The notes: generated by a model not told the origin, from the letters alone. Positions 25,980 to 35,492 are shown, counted from the first letter of the stretch. The stretch: 64,000 nucleotides of DNA from an uncultured Alphaproteobacteria bacterium (GCA_943787445.1 CALSML010000025.1:1-64000), one strand, 5' to 3'. Translations and numbers: made by a program.

Positions 25980-27077
25980 ATGATCAACACCAAATCCATC
26001 GCCAAGAAACTCGGTGCTGTCAGCATCGGTGCGCTGATGGCGTCTGTGGCCTTTGCTGCACCGTCTTCGGCAGCTGAGAAAATCAAAATCGCAGCGATCG
26101 ACGGTTACTCGCCGAAGTCACTCTGGGTGGCTGAATTCATCAATTATTACATTCCCGAGATCGACAAGCGCTTGGCCAAGACCGGCAACTACGAGATCGA
26201 GTGGAATCAGGCCTGGGGTCAGATCGTTAAAGTTCGCGGTGTGCTCGGTGGACTGCAGAAGGGCCTGGGCGACATTGGCGTCGTGACCACGGTCTTCCAT
26301 GCTGACAAGGTGCCGTTGCAGCTGATCGCCTATGCCACGCCGTTCGTGACCAACAATCCGGGCCTCGTAGCCAAGACCGTTGACGGTCTGGCTGACACGC
26401 ATCCGCAGTTCAAGCAGGCTTTTGACAAGTTCAATCAGGTCTATCTGACAAATCTGGCCGTGCTGGACACCTATCAGATTTTCACCAAGGACAAGATTTC
26501 GCAGCTTTCCGACATGAAGGGCCTGAAACTTGGTAGTGCCGGTCTGAACCTGCGCTGGCTCGAAGGTTTCGGTGCCGCTGGTGTTGCGGGCAGTCTCGTG
26601 ACCTATCACAACAAAGTCGGTACGGGCGTTCTCGATGGCTTCATGCTGTGGCCGGAAGCTGTTGTCGGTCGCAAGATCTACGAAGTTGCCCCTTACATGC
26701 TGAAGGCGGATCTGGGCACGGCAAACTCCAAGGTGATTTCGGTCAACAAGGACACCTGGGCGGCTCTGCCGGACGAGATAAGGGTTGCCATGCAGGAAGC
26801 TGCAATCGGCTATCGTGACGAGATGGGGCTCAAGGCCCTTGCGCTTGCGGATGCCAGCTACAAGGCATTCACCAAGAATGGTGGCACGATCACCGAGCTG
26901 AGCCAGGCACAGCGTCAGCGGTGGGCCGACAATATGCCCAATGTTGCCCAGGACTGGGTTGCAGCACGTGAAAAAGAAGGTAACCCGGGCAAGGTCGTCA
27001 TGAAGTCCTATATGGACACCATGCGCGCTGCCAATCAGCCGATCCTGCGTCAGTGGGACAAGGATGCAGGCTCCTGA
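25980..27077 (+). CDS. TRAP transporter substrate-binding protein (second system)
   Basis: The 365-residue secreted receptor has a signal peptide of about 32 residues ending APSSAA. The mature part has DctP fold markers including DMKGLKLGSAGLNLRW with the conserved ligand-contacting Arg, and GVLDGFMLWPEAVVGRKI. It is clearly different from the receptors at 15-17 kb. CAAGGGAGAAGAAT precedes the ATG. It is the first gene of the operon dctP-dctQ-dctM behind two palindromes. Confidence 0.88.
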   Translation: MINTKSIAKKLGAVSIGALMASVAFAAPSSAAEKIKIAAIDGYSPKSLWVAEFINYYIPEIDKRLAKTGNYEIEWNQAWGQIVKVRGVLGGLQKGLGDIGVVTTVFHADKVPLQLIAYATPFVTNNPGLVAKTVDGLADTHPQFKQAFDKFNQVYLTNLAVLDTYQIFTKDKISQLSDMKGLKLGSAGLNLRWLEGFGAAGVAGSLVTYHNKVGTGVLDGFMLWPEAVVGRKIYEVAPYMLKADLGTANSKVISVNKDTWAALPDEIRVAMQEAAIGYRDEMGLKALALADASYKAFTKNGGTITELSQAQRQRWADNMPNVAQDWVAAREKEGNPGKVVMKSYMDTMRAANQPILRQWDKDAGS

Positions 27078-27102
27078 GCCTGAATTAAGGAAAAGGTTCG
27101 AC

Positions 27103-27648
27103 ATGACGGATCTGACCCAAGGGGCGTCACCAGCCGGTGGCGCCCCTCAGGATTTGCTGGATCGTACTCTGACCGTGATGAACACGATCGGGTCGCTCTG
27201 GATTTTTGTTCTGATGGTGATGATTGATACGGATGCGTTCAGTCGCACGCTGTTCAATCATCCTATTCACGGCGTCAACGAACTCGTGGAGATGTCGATC
27301 ATTGCGATCGTCTTCATGCAGCTCGGCGATGCGACCCGGAAGGGACGTCTAACGCGGTCAGACGGCTTCTATGGCCTCGTTCAGCGTCGTCGCCCGCGTG
27401 CCGGTCATGTCATGGGCGCGATCTTTGATTTTCTGGGCGTGGTGTTCATGGCGATCGTTCTCTATGGGATTGTCCCGGAGCTCTATCTCGCCTGGCGCGA
27501 CAATTACTTCGTCGGGGAAGAGGGCCTTTTCACAGTGCCTGAGTGGCCCATCAAATTTATTCTGGTGCTGGGCTGCGCTGTGACAATGCTGCAGTTTTTG
27601 AAATTCGCGATCCGGCATGTGGTGCCGGTTGCGCGCGGCGTGCGCTAG
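27103..27648 (+). CDS. TRAP transporter small permease (second system)
   Basis: The 181-residue membrane protein has the DctQ traits IDTDAFSRTLFNHPIHGVNELVEMS and four predicted hydrophobic segments. ATG at 27103 is preferred, since TTAAGGAAAAGG lies shortly upstream and the longer frame would overlap the dctP stop. It is 25 bases after dctP. Confidence 0.9.
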   Translation: MTDLTQGASPAGGAPQDLLDRTLTVMNTIGSLWIFVLMVMIDTDAFSRTLFNHPIHGVNELVEMSIIAIVFMQLGDATRKGRLTRSDGFYGLVQRRRPRAGHVMGAIFDFLGVVFMAIVLYGIVPELYLAWRDNYFVGEEGLFTVPEWPIKFILVLGCAVTMLQFLKFAIRHVVPVARGVR

Positions 27649-27669
27649 CGGGCGCCGGAAAGGTTTACC

Positions 27670-29007
27670 ATGATGGGTGGTATTGAAGTCGGCATTGCCT
27701 CGGTCGTGGTGATCGTGTTCCTGATCTATATGGGATTGTACATTCCCGTGGCGCTGGGGCTGGTGTCCTTTCTGGGCGTGTGGCTCATCCGCGGCAATCC
27801 GGACATTGCCGTTGCGCTGTTGTCGGAATCGATTGCCGATACGGTCTCCGAGCTGGTTTTTGCATCGGTACCACTGTTCGCCCTGATGGGCTTGATCGTC
27901 AGCAAGGCGGGGCTTGGCAAGGACGTCTACGAAGTCGCCAATTTCATCTTCTATCGCATTCGCGGCGGTCTCGGCATTGCGACGGTGGCCGCGAATGCCA
28001 TCTTTGCGTCGATCACAGGTTCGTCGATTGCCTCGGCGTCGGTCTTCACCCGTGTCGCCATTCCGGAGATGCGTCGTTTTGGTTACAAGCCGCGCTTCAC
28101 CGTAGGGGTGGTTGCCGGTTCATCCGTTCTGGGGATGCTGATCCCGCCGAGCGCGATGCTGATTATCTATGCGATTGTCACCGAACAATCCGTCGGACGG
28201 ATGTTCATCGCCGGTATCATCCCAGGCATTCTGCTGGCGGCCTGCTTTGGCATTCTGATTCTGTTCCTGGCCTATACCTTCCCGAAATATGTCGGTGGGC
28301 AGGATTCCGCGGACATCGCGGCGGAGGACTGGGCCAATCTGACCTGGATGGATCTCGTTTTGAAGATCATTCCGGTCATCGTGCTGGTTCTGGTTGTCCT
28401 GGGCGGAATTTATGGTGGCGTCTTCACGCCTACCGAAGCTGGTGCTGCAGGATCGCTCGCCGCGCTGGTGATCGCCTTGATCAAGAAAAGCTTCAGCTGG
28501 CGTGATCTCTGGGAGGTCCTTGTTGAGACCGGTTACATCACCGCAACAATTCTGTTCCTGATCACGACGGCCTCAATGTACAGCCGGATGCTTGGTGTGG
28601 CTGCCCTGCCGACCGTTTTCGGTGAGTGGCTGACGAGCTTTGATCTGAACCTGATCCAGTTGATGGTGATCTATGTGATCTTGATGGTGCTGCTGGGCAC
28701 GATCATCGAAACCGCGTCGATCATTCTGATTGTTGTGCCGCTGTTTCTTGTGGTGTTGGACAGTTTCAACGTGGATCTCGTCTGGTTTGGTATCATCACC
28801 GTGGTTGGTGCAGAGATCGGCCTGTTGACGCCGCCGCTGGGGATATCGTGTTTCGTCATCAAGAGCGCGATCAATGATCCGACGGTTTCGCTGGCGGACA
28901 TCTTCGCCGGAGCGTTCCCGTTTGCAGTGATGATGTTCATCGTGCTCATGGTTCTGATCGCCTTTCCGCAACTCAGTCTATATCTGCTGCAAATCGGCTA
29001 CGTCTAG
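27670..29007 (+). CDS. TRAP transporter large permease (second system)
   Basis: The 445-residue protein has 12 or so membrane spans with the DctM blocks FASVPLFALMGLIVSKAG, IFASITGSSIASASVFTR, GSSVLGMLIPPSAMLIIYAI and LLTPPLGISCFVIKS. It starts 21 bases after dctQ. It should form the sodium-coupled carrier with the two upstream genes. The downstream hydrolase and reductase genes lie close enough (69 bases) to be cotranscribed. Confidence 0.93.
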   Translation: MMGGIEVGIASVVVIVFLIYMGLYIPVALGLVSFLGVWLIRGNPDIAVALLSESIADTVSELVFASVPLFALMGLIVSKAGLGKDVYEVANFIFYRIRGGLGIATVAANAIFASITGSSIASASVFTRVAIPEMRRFGYKPRFTVGVVAGSSVLGMLIPPSAMLIIYAIVTEQSVGRMFIAGIIPGILLAACFGILILFLAYTFPKYVGGQDSADIAAEDWANLTWMDLVLKIIPVIVLVLVVLGGIYGGVFTPTEAGAAGSLAALVIALIKKSFSWRDLWEVLVETGYITATILFLITTASMYSRMLGVAALPTVFGEWLTSFDLNLIQLMVIYVILMVLLGTIIETASIILIVVPLFLVVLDSFNVDLVWFGIITVVGAEIGLLTPPLGISCFVIKSAINDPTVSLADIFAGAFPFAVMMFIVLMVLIAFPQLSLYLLQIGYV

Positions 29008-29076
29008 TTTATCGGCATCTGGTTTTCCGGTGGGTGTTTCCGCATAATCGCGGCCAACAAAACTCCGAGGGAAGAG

Positions 29077-29961
29077 ATGCAGATTTTCAAAGACCGTGTT
29101 CCGTATTCCGCCATTGTTGACCGCCCGGCCTGGAAGCTGCCGGACGGCAAACGCATGGCTGTCTGGATTATCGCCAATGTCGAGGATTGGGATATTTCCC
29201 GCCCGATGCCGCGCACGGTTCTGCCGCCGCCCATGGGCGTGCCCTTGTTGCCGGATTTGCCCAACTGGTCCTGGCATGAATACGGCATGCGTGTCGGGTT
29301 CTGGCGCATACGCGACGCGTTGCGTGACCGGGGCATCAAGCCGACCATGGCGATCAATGGCCGTGTCTGCGAAAACTATCCGCGGATCGCCGAGGCCGCG
29401 CTCGAACTCGACTGGGAGTTCATGGGGCATGGCTATCTGCAGGGCCCCATGCACAAGCATGACGATCAGCAGGAACAGATCGACCGCGCGGTTGCCGCGA
29501 TTGAAAAATTCTCCGGCAAGAAGGTGCGTGGCTGGGAAAGCCCGGGCCTGACCGAGACCTTCCAGACCATCGATTTTCTGCGGCGTGCCGGGGTCGAGTA
29601 TGTGGCCGACTGGGTGCTCGACGATCAGCCGGTGGAGATCGAAACCACCGACGGGCCGATGCTGTCTGTCCCCTATACGGTGGAAACCAACGACATCACC
29701 ATGATGGCTTTACAGCAGCATTCATCTGACGAGATGTTCAAACGCTCGAAGGATCAGTTCGACCGGCTCTATCAGGAGAGCGAGAACTCCGCGCGGGTCA
29801 TGTCCATCAGCCTGCACATGTATCTCACGGGCGCCGCGCACCGGATCAAGTATTTCGAGGATATTCTCGACTACATCATGGGCCATTCCGACGTGGCCAT
29901 TGTTCCGGGCGAGGACATCATGGACTGGTATCGGGCCGCCCATGCAGATGGGGCCGCGTAG
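29077..29961 (+). CDS. NodB-fold polysaccharide deacetylase/allantoinase-like hydrolase (PuuE type)
   Basis: The 294-residue protein has the carbohydrate esterase 4 (NodB) fold in the shortened form seen in PuuE allantoinase and related amidohydrolases. Visible points: NVEDWDISRPM near residue 34 (catalytic Asp), GHGYLQGPMHKHD (His motif), RGWESPGL and SISLHMYLTGAAHRI. There is no signal peptide, so it acts in the cytoplasm and is not a cell-wall deacetylase. It follows the TRAP operon at 69 bases, so its substrate may be what the TRAP system imports, possibly a ureide or cyclic amide. Confidence 0.8.
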   Translation: MQIFKDRVPYSAIVDRPAWKLPDGKRMAVWIIANVEDWDISRPMPRTVLPPPMGVPLLPDLPNWSWHEYGMRVGFWRIRDALRDRGIKPTMAINGRVCENYPRIAEAALELDWEFMGHGYLQGPMHKHDDQQEQIDRAVAAIEKFSGKKVRGWESPGLTETFQTIDFLRRAGVEYVADWVLDDQPVEIETTDGPMLSVPYTVETNDITMMALQQHSSDEMFKRSKDQFDRLYQESENSARVMSISLHMYLTGAAHRIKYFEDILDYIMGHSDVAIVPGEDIMDWYRAAHADGAA

Positions 29962-29985
29962 TCCGGCTGCGTGGGATCGGTTTTC

Positions 29986-30914
29986 ATGGCTTTACTTCTG
30001 ACCCCGCCTGTCGAGGGCACATTGCAGACCTGGCGTGATGGTATCCTTGCGGAAATTCCGGATCTGGAAATCCGTCTCTGGCCCGATGTGGGTGACCCTG
30101 CGGATATCCATTATCTGCTCATCGGTCGCTTTGATCTTGCCGATTTGCCGGAGCTCCCGAATTTGCGGTTTCTGATGCCGATGTTTGCCGGCATCGACCA
30201 TCTGGTGGCGCATCCCAACATGCCCGATGTACCGATTGTCCGCACGGGGCCGCCGGAGGGTGACCCGGCGATGACGGAATACGCGATCCTTCATGTGCTG
30301 CGTCATCATCGTCATATGCCCGACTATCTGGCCCAGCAGCGGCGCAGGGAATGGACGGTAATCCCGCAGAAACTGCCCCGTCATCAACGGGTCGGTTTCA
30401 TGGGGTTCGGAACCATGGCCGAACCACCCGCCCGTACCCTGAACGGATTGGGGTTTGATGTCGCGGCCTGGGTGCGTAAAGAGCGTGAGGACCCGGATAT
30501 CGAAATGTTCTGCGGTGCAGGGGCGCTGACTGCGTTTTTGGGGCGCACGGATATTTGGTCTGTCTGTTGCCGCTCACAGCCGAGACAGAGGGTATTCTGA
30601 ATGCCGAGGCCTTTGCCGCATTGCCGGAAGGGGCCGCGGTGATCAATCTAGGTCGTGGTGCGCATCTGGTGGATGCTGACCTGATCGCCGCTCTGGATTC
30701 CGGGCATCTCTCTGGGGCGACGCTGGATGCCACAAAGCCGGAACCGCTGCCCGCGGACAGTCCGTTCTGGCTCCATGATCGTGTTACGATCATGCCCCAC
30801 ACCGCGCGTCGGGTTCGCCCGGACACGGTTGGCTCACAGGTGGCCGAGGCCGTCAGGCTGGATCGGGTCGGGAAACCACAAATCTGGGCGGTTGACCGCT
30901 CGGCTGGATACTAG
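29986..30914 (+). pseudogene. GhrA-like 2-hydroxyacid dehydrogenase, one frameshift
   Basis: The combined product resembles glyoxylate/hydroxypyruvate reductase A. The first part, to about residue 190, contains GFMGFGTMAEPPARTL in the NAD site; the second part contains VCLLPLTAETEGILN, NLGRGAHLVDADL with the catalytic Arg, and PHTARRVRP with the catalytic His. The two halves are in different frames and join at GATATTTGGTC near 30551-30560, where a single missing T in the run at 30554-30556 would restore the reading TDILVCLLP. All residues around the break are conserved, so a sequencing error is likely. The start ATG at 29986 was taken over that at 29971. If functional, it reduces the keto acid made by the adjoining enzymes. 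Confidence 0.75.
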
Positions 30915-30927
30915 ACGGAGAAATAGC

Positions 30928-31722
30928 ATGGCATTGAACGACGCACAGGTGGCCAAGGCGGCCGATCTTCTGGCCGAAACCTTCCAGGCCCGAACGACCA
31001 TCGATGCCCTGCCGGAGGATTGCGCACCGGCAAATGCGGCTGAGGCCGTACAGGTGCAAATCGCGATGCTGGAGCGGCTTGGTCTCGAAGCTTCGGGTTA
31101 TAAGGCCGGTTTCACCAATCCGCCGATGCTGGAAAAGGCCGGTCCGGACGGACCGATGTACGGCGTGATGTTTCGTGATTTCACGATTTCCAGTGGCGGA
31201 TTACTTAAACGTTCGGATGTGGGGCCGGGCGCTCTGATCGAAGCCGAGGTTTCGTTCCGTATGGGAGTTGATCTGCCGGCGCGTGACGGTGGGTATACTG
31301 ATGACGAAGTCATGTCTGCCGTGGACAGTGCGATTGTCGGGATCGAGTTTGCCGTGCCACGCCTGAACAATCCGTTGGGCCAGCCGATGGTCCATCTCGC
31401 AGCCGATAACGGCGCAGCCATGGCCTATGTCGCCGGGCCTGATATCGCGGACTGGGCGTCCCGCGACCTTCGGGAACTGGAAATCGAACTGCTGTTCGAC
31501 GGGGTGGTCGTTTCCGAGGGTCTGCCGCTGCCCGCACGGTGCGACGAGCGCTGGGCGCTGGCCCAGACGATCAACCATTTCTCGGCGCGCGGGATCGGGA
31601 TCGCTGCGGGTGACCTGATCACCACCGGTGCGGCTGCCGCACCGATACCGCTGGGCACGGCGTCCGAGGTTGTGGCGCGGTTTGCGGGTACTGGCGACGT
31701 CCGCGTGTCGATCGAGGACTGA
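30928..31722 (+). CDS. 2-keto-4-pentenoate hydratase/4-oxalocrotonate decarboxylase-like (MhpD family)
   Basis: The 264-residue protein is of the hydratase/decarboxylase branch of the fumarylacetoacetate hydrolase superfamily, which hydrates 2-hydroxypenta-2,4-dienoate-type acids in meta-cleavage routes. Metal-site features are IEAEVSFRMG and VGIEFAVPRL, and ITTGAAAAPIPLG is at the C-terminus. ATG at 30928 has GGAGAAATAGC ahead; an upstream in-frame ORF start at 30727 lies inside ghrA. It is 13 bases from the reductase, and its stop overlaps the protease ATG (TGATG). Confidence 0.82.
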   Translation: MALNDAQVAKAADLLAETFQARTTIDALPEDCAPANAAEAVQVQIAMLERLGLEASGYKAGFTNPPMLEKAGPDGPMYGVMFRDFTISSGGLLKRSDVGPGALIEAEVSFRMGVDLPARDGGYTDDEVMSAVDSAIVGIEFAVPRLNNPLGQPMVHLAADNGAAMAYVAGPDIADWASRDLRELEIELLFDGVVVSEGLPLPARCDERWALAQTINHFSARGIGIAAGDLITTGAAAAPIPLGTASEVVARFAGTGDVRVSIED

Positions 31723-32483
31723 TGGGGCTGCGTGGGGTCTTTCTGAGGTTTGCGGCGCTGTTGGTCTGGAGCGGCGTGGCGATCGCGGCCGACGCGGACC
31801 TAGACGCGCTGAAGAAACGTCTGTTCCCGGGCATCAAGGGCGAAGACAACCGCCGGATCATCGACAGCAGTGACTATCCCTGGAGTGCGATTGGCCTGGT
31901 GAACAGCCGGTTGGGCGGATTCTGCACCGGAACGGTGATCGGACCGCGTGACGTTCTGACCGCCGCCCATTGCCTCTGGAACAAGCGCACGCGCAGCTGG
32001 CTGGTTCCCGATGCGATCAAATTTCTGGCCGGATATCGGCGCAGGGATTTTATCGCTCATGGCAAGGTGGGTGACTATACGCTGGCCGATCCGCTGGTCA
32101 CGCCAAATGACGGTGCACGCTTTCGCCCTCATGACTGGGCGATCCTGCATCTGGCCGAACCGATTGATGGTATCACCGGGATGTTGCCACTGGGCCTGCC
32201 CGGGACGCCTGTGCGCGAGTACCTTCAGGCAGGTTAAAGTAAAGACAAGCAGCATATTCTGACGGTCGATGAGGGGTGCAAGGTCGATGACACACCGCGT
32301 CGGGACAAGCTGCTGTTGCACAAATGCGATGCCGTCAGCGGGGATTCCGGATCTCCCATACTGGGGATCGCCGGAGACACGCTGGTTGTAATCGGGGTGC
32401 ACATCGCGACACGTCGCTACAAAAAGGGTGAAAGCACCGGCATTGCGATCCCGACTGATTCCGTGTCGGAAGCGACCCGTTAG
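31722..32483 (+). pseudogene. Secreted trypsin-like serine protease with an in-frame TAA between catalytic Asp and Ser
   Basis: Reading in a single frame for 254 codons gives a signal peptide (cleavage near AIAADA), VLTAAHCLW with His83, RPHDWAILHL with Asp138, and GDSGSPIL with Ser209. The TAA at 32235-32237 is codon 172, in QAG-stop-SKDKQH where homologues have Tyr. As written the product is 171 residues with no catalytic serine. The rest of the frame (SKDKQH to EATR-stop at 32483) shows no other defect, so one Tyr-codon change to TAA or a read error explains it. The ATG overlaps the hydratase stop, so it is the last gene of that operon. Confidence 0.82.
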
Positions 32484-32558
32484 CCCCGGTTGGCCCTTGT
32501 CTTATGCGGGTTGAGGACATAATTCTGATCAGACACTGCAACGGATACGGTACCGAAC

Positions 32559-33158
32559 ATGGCTGAAGCCGACACAAGCAACGTCTCACCTGTCGTTGAT
32601 GCCCTGATCAACCGGGCGTCCATGCCGCCGCGGCTGTTCAGTGATGCCGCGCCGGCGCGCGCGGATGTCGAACGGATGCTGGACGCTGCGATGAGCGCGC
32701 CAGATCATGGTGCGGTCCATCCGTGGCGGTTCCACATTATTGAAGGTGAAGCGCGCAACCGGCTGGGTGATCTGTTTGCTGAAGTCCTGCTGGACCGCGA
32801 TCCCTTTGCGCCGACCGCCGCGATCGAGAAGGCCAAGGCACGACCATTGCGCGCACCGCTGATTATCACGGTCTGTGCCAAGGTTGATCCGTCGCGGGCG
32901 CCGAAGATTCCCGTTGTCGAGCAGGTCGTCACGGCTGCAGCGGCGATGGAACATCTGGTGATCGCCGCGCAGGCCATGGGGTATGGCGCGATCATCCTGA
33001 CGGGCCCCAATGCCCATGCGGGCAAGGTGCGCGTGGCCTTTGGACTGGATCGGGAAGACGAGCTTCTGGGCTTTGTCTACATCGGCTGCGCTGATGAACC
33101 GGCACCGGCGAAAGAGCGCCCGAATGCTGCCGACTACACCAGCGAGTGGAACGGCTGA
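32559..33158 (+). CDS. Nitroreductase-family flavoprotein (YdjA-like)
   Basis: The 199-residue FMN-binding protein has the nitroreductase beginning NRASMPPRLF, the SAPDHGAVHPWRFHII block and the GYGAIILTGPNAH segment, as in the single-subunit YdjA/NfnB group. It differs from the RutE-like protein at 406. The substrate is unknown; the reaction is NAD(P)H-dependent reduction of nitro- or quinone-type compounds. A terminator follows. Confidence 0.82.
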   Translation: MAEADTSNVSPVVDALINRASMPPRLFSDAAPARADVERMLDAAMSAPDHGAVHPWRFHIIEGEARNRLGDLFAEVLLDRDPFAPTAAIEKAKARPLRAPLIITVCAKVDPSRAPKIPVVEQVVTAAAAMEHLVIAAQAMGYGAIILTGPNAHAGKVRVAFGLDREDELLGFVYIGCADEPAPAKERPNAADYTSEWNG

Positions 33159-33173
33159 CCGCAGACAGCAAAA

Positions 33174-33197
33174 CGCCCCGCCGGTGAGGGCGGGGCG
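33174..33197. terminator. Bidirectional terminator between nitroreductase and SMP-30 genes
   Basis: CGCCCCGCC at 33174-33182 pairs with GGCGGGGCG at 33189-33197. On the minus strand it is followed by TTTTGCTG. Confidence 0.8.
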
Positions 33198-33227
33198 CTG
33201 TTCGATATTGCAGTACCCGCTGGTGGA

Positions 33228-34256
33228 TTAGAAAGTTTCGTTCCAGTGCACCATGGGAAGCCCGGCCACCGGTGAGGTGAAGTAGGGCAGGTTGGTTGAG
33301 CGCAGGCTGCCAACATAGACCGTCTTCAGATCCGGACCGCCGAAGGTGACCGAAGCGCACCATTTGGCAATGTCGCCGCCGCATTCGAGCAGCAGCTCGG
33401 CGGTGACCTCGGATTTCTGGAAGGCATCGTTCAGCTTCTTCACTTCGGCCGGATTGGAATCATCAAAGATGATGTGCAGATCACCGTCCGGCTTGATGGC
33501 AAAGATGCCGTCATTCATCACATGGGTGCCCCACAGATTGCCGAAACTGTCGAAGGCAATACCGTCGATCAGACGTCCATGGTCCGTCGGGCCATAGATT
33601 TCCTTGCCGGAGAGACTTCCGTCTTCGCCGATCCTGTAGCGGGCAATGTTGCGGCCACAGGTCTGCACCACATAGAGCCATTCCTCATTCGCGTCGAGTT
33701 TGCACTCGTTGGAGAAATGCACGTCGTCCGCAACGATCCGGACGCCCTTGCCCTCTTCATAGAGCAGGATGCGGCCGTCGATGATGTCGGGGCTGATGGC
33801 TTTCGGCCAGTCATGAAGCATGGTCGAGATGGTGATCCAAATGCGGTTCTTGCTGTCGCGGGCCACGAAGTTGACCTTGCCGATTTCCTCGCCATCGACG
33901 CTGTCGAACATGACTTCGGTTTCGCCGGTGCGCGTCATGCGTTCCAGGCAATCGGTTCCGAAATTCGAAATTAGGATGTCGCCATTGGCAGCAAAGGCGA
34001 GACCGTTGGGCAGTGTGCCGTCCACGAATTTTGACGCATCGTCATCAGTGGATTGAAACGCATCGGCGTCATGCGACTGGGTAATGATCGACTGGCTGCC
34101 ATCGGGGACAATGCGCACCACGCCGCCGCGCGCATCCGCGGACCACAAGGTGCCGTCCTTTTCCGCAAGGATGCATTCCGGACGCTGCAGATCGCTGCCG
34201 ATGAACTTGAAGTCGTCTTTGGTGAGGGTAAACCCGTCAATAGGATTGGCTGACAT
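33228..34256 (-). CDS. SMP-30/gluconolactonase-type beta-propeller hydrolase
   Basis: The 342-residue protein is a six-bladed propeller lactonase of the SMP-30/Gnl family with repeated blade patterns, for example LQRPECILAEKDGTLWSAD, LPNGLAFAANGDILISNFG and LIDGIAFDSFGNLWGTH. Metal ligands should be the Glu at the start of blade one (PECI) and Asn and Asp further on. It has no signal peptide. It sits 102 bases downstream of the BKACE gene on the same strand, so lactone opening of a product or precursor of that enzyme is a fair guess. Stop is TAA. Confidence 0.85.
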   Translation of the reverse strand: MSANPIDGFTLTKDDFKFIGSDLQRPECILAEKDGTLWSADARGGVVRIVPDGSQSIITQSHDADAFQSTDDDASKFVDGTLPNGLAFAANGDILISNFGTDCLERMTRTGETEVMFDSVDGEEIGKVNFVARDSKNRIWITISTMLHDWPKAISPDIIDGRILLYEEGKGVRIVADDVHFSNECKLDANEEWLYVVQTCGRNIARYRIGEDGSLSGKEIYGPTDHGRLIDGIAFDSFGNLWGTHVMNDGIFAIKPDGDLHIIFDDSNPAEVKKLNDAFQKSEVTAELLLECGGDIAKWCASVTFGGPDLKTVYVGSLRSTNLPYFTSPVAGLPMVHWNETF

Positions 34257-34358
34257 TTGTCTCGTCCTCGGTTGTTGTTGTTCTGGTGCCGAAATCGCCG
34301 CGCGACAGAGGCCGCGCGGCGTCTCTAATTTTCGGCTTTGGCGAGTTCCGGCCTGTGG

Positions 34359-35294
34359 CTAGAACTTCACCATATCGCCGCCCTTGAGATCGAGGATCTC
34401 ACGGGCTTCGTCGGGCGTGGCAACCTCGAGCGAGAGGTCTTCCACGATCCGGCGGATCTTGGCGACCTGCTGGGCATTCGATTCTGCCAGCTTGCCCTTG
34501 GCGATGAAGAGTGAGTCTTCCAGGCCGACACGCACGCTGCCGCCCATCAGAGCCGACTGGGTGGTGAAGTTCATCTGGTGACGGCCTGCCGCCAGAACGG
34601 AGAAGACATAGTCGTCGCCGAAGAGTTTGTCGGCGGTCGCCTTCATGTGCATCAGATGCTCAAGGTCAGCGCCGATGCCGCCCATGATTCCGAAGATGAA
34701 CTGCAGGAAGATCGGACCCTTCAGGCGACCGGTCGAGTAGAAGTAATGGGTGTTGTAGAGATGGCTGACGTCGTAGCACTCATGCTCGAACTTCACACCG
34801 CGCTTATCGTGCAACTCGGTGATGATGTATTCCATCTGCTTGAAGGTGTTGGTGAAGATGAAGTCGTCGGTCATCTCCAGATACGGCTTCTCCCAGTCGT
34901 ACTTCCAGTCCTCGTAGCGATTGGCCAGACCGAAGATGCCGAAGTTCATCGAACCCATGTTGAAGGAGGTGACTTCCGGCTCTGCAACGACGGCGGCAGC
35001 TATACGCTCGTCGACGGTCATGCCTAGGCCACCACCGGTCGTGATGTTCACGACGGCATCGGTGTTCTGCTTGATGCGCGGCAGGAACTGCATGAAGACG
35101 TCGGGATCCGGCGTCGGCTTGCCGTTCTCGGGATCGCGTGCATGAAGATGGATGATCGAAGCACCGGCTTCGGCCGCCTCGATCGAGGATTGTGCGATCT
35201 CGTCGGGCGTGATCGGAATGTGGTCCGACATGGTCGGTGTGTGAATGGCGCCTGTTACCGCGCAAGAAATAATTACTTTGGACTGTTTCGCCAT
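34359..35294 (-). CDS. Beta-keto acid cleavage enzyme (BKACE, DUF849)
   Basis: The 311-residue Zn-dependent enzyme family splits a beta-keto acid plus acetyl-CoA into acetoacetate and a CoA ester. The Zn motif IIHLHARDP gives His49 and His51; GGSVRVGLEDSLF near the C-terminus supplies a Glu ligand and the substrate-binding region. The TCAVTGAIHTP opening replaces the usual T(N/C)APxGA. The exact keto acid (3-keto-5-aminohexanoate, dehydrocarnitine and others are known) is set by residues I cannot assign by eye. The SMP-30 partner downstream is unusual. Confidence 0.88.
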   Translation of the reverse strand: MAKQSKVIISCAVTGAIHTPTMSDHIPITPDEIAQSSIEAAEAGASIIHLHARDPENGKPTPDPDVFMQFLPRIKQNTDAVVNITTGGGLGMTVDERIAAAVVAEPEVTSFNMGSMNFGIFGLANRYEDWKYDWEKPYLEMTDDFIFTNTFKQMEYIITELHDKRGVKFEHECYDVSHLYNTHYFYSTGRLKGPIFLQFIFGIMGGIGADLEHLMHMKATADKLFGDDYVFSVLAAGRHQMNFTTQSALMGGSVRVGLEDSLFIAKGKLAESNAQQVAKIRRIVEDLSLEVATPDEAREILDLKGGDMVKF

Positions 35295-35492
35295 GGAAGT
35301 TCCCCCTGAGGCCGAAGTTATTCTGTTTGTTGTACCGTTAACCCGATCATGGGTTCACCGGAGTTGCGCTGTCCACCCGCAAGATATCCGGCTTCACAGA
35401 CGTGAAACTGACCGGGCGGGGCAGCGATCCCCCATTTGTTATGCGTCGAAAGTACAAGGGCACTCTGATCAAGTCCAGAACCCGCGCGCGAA

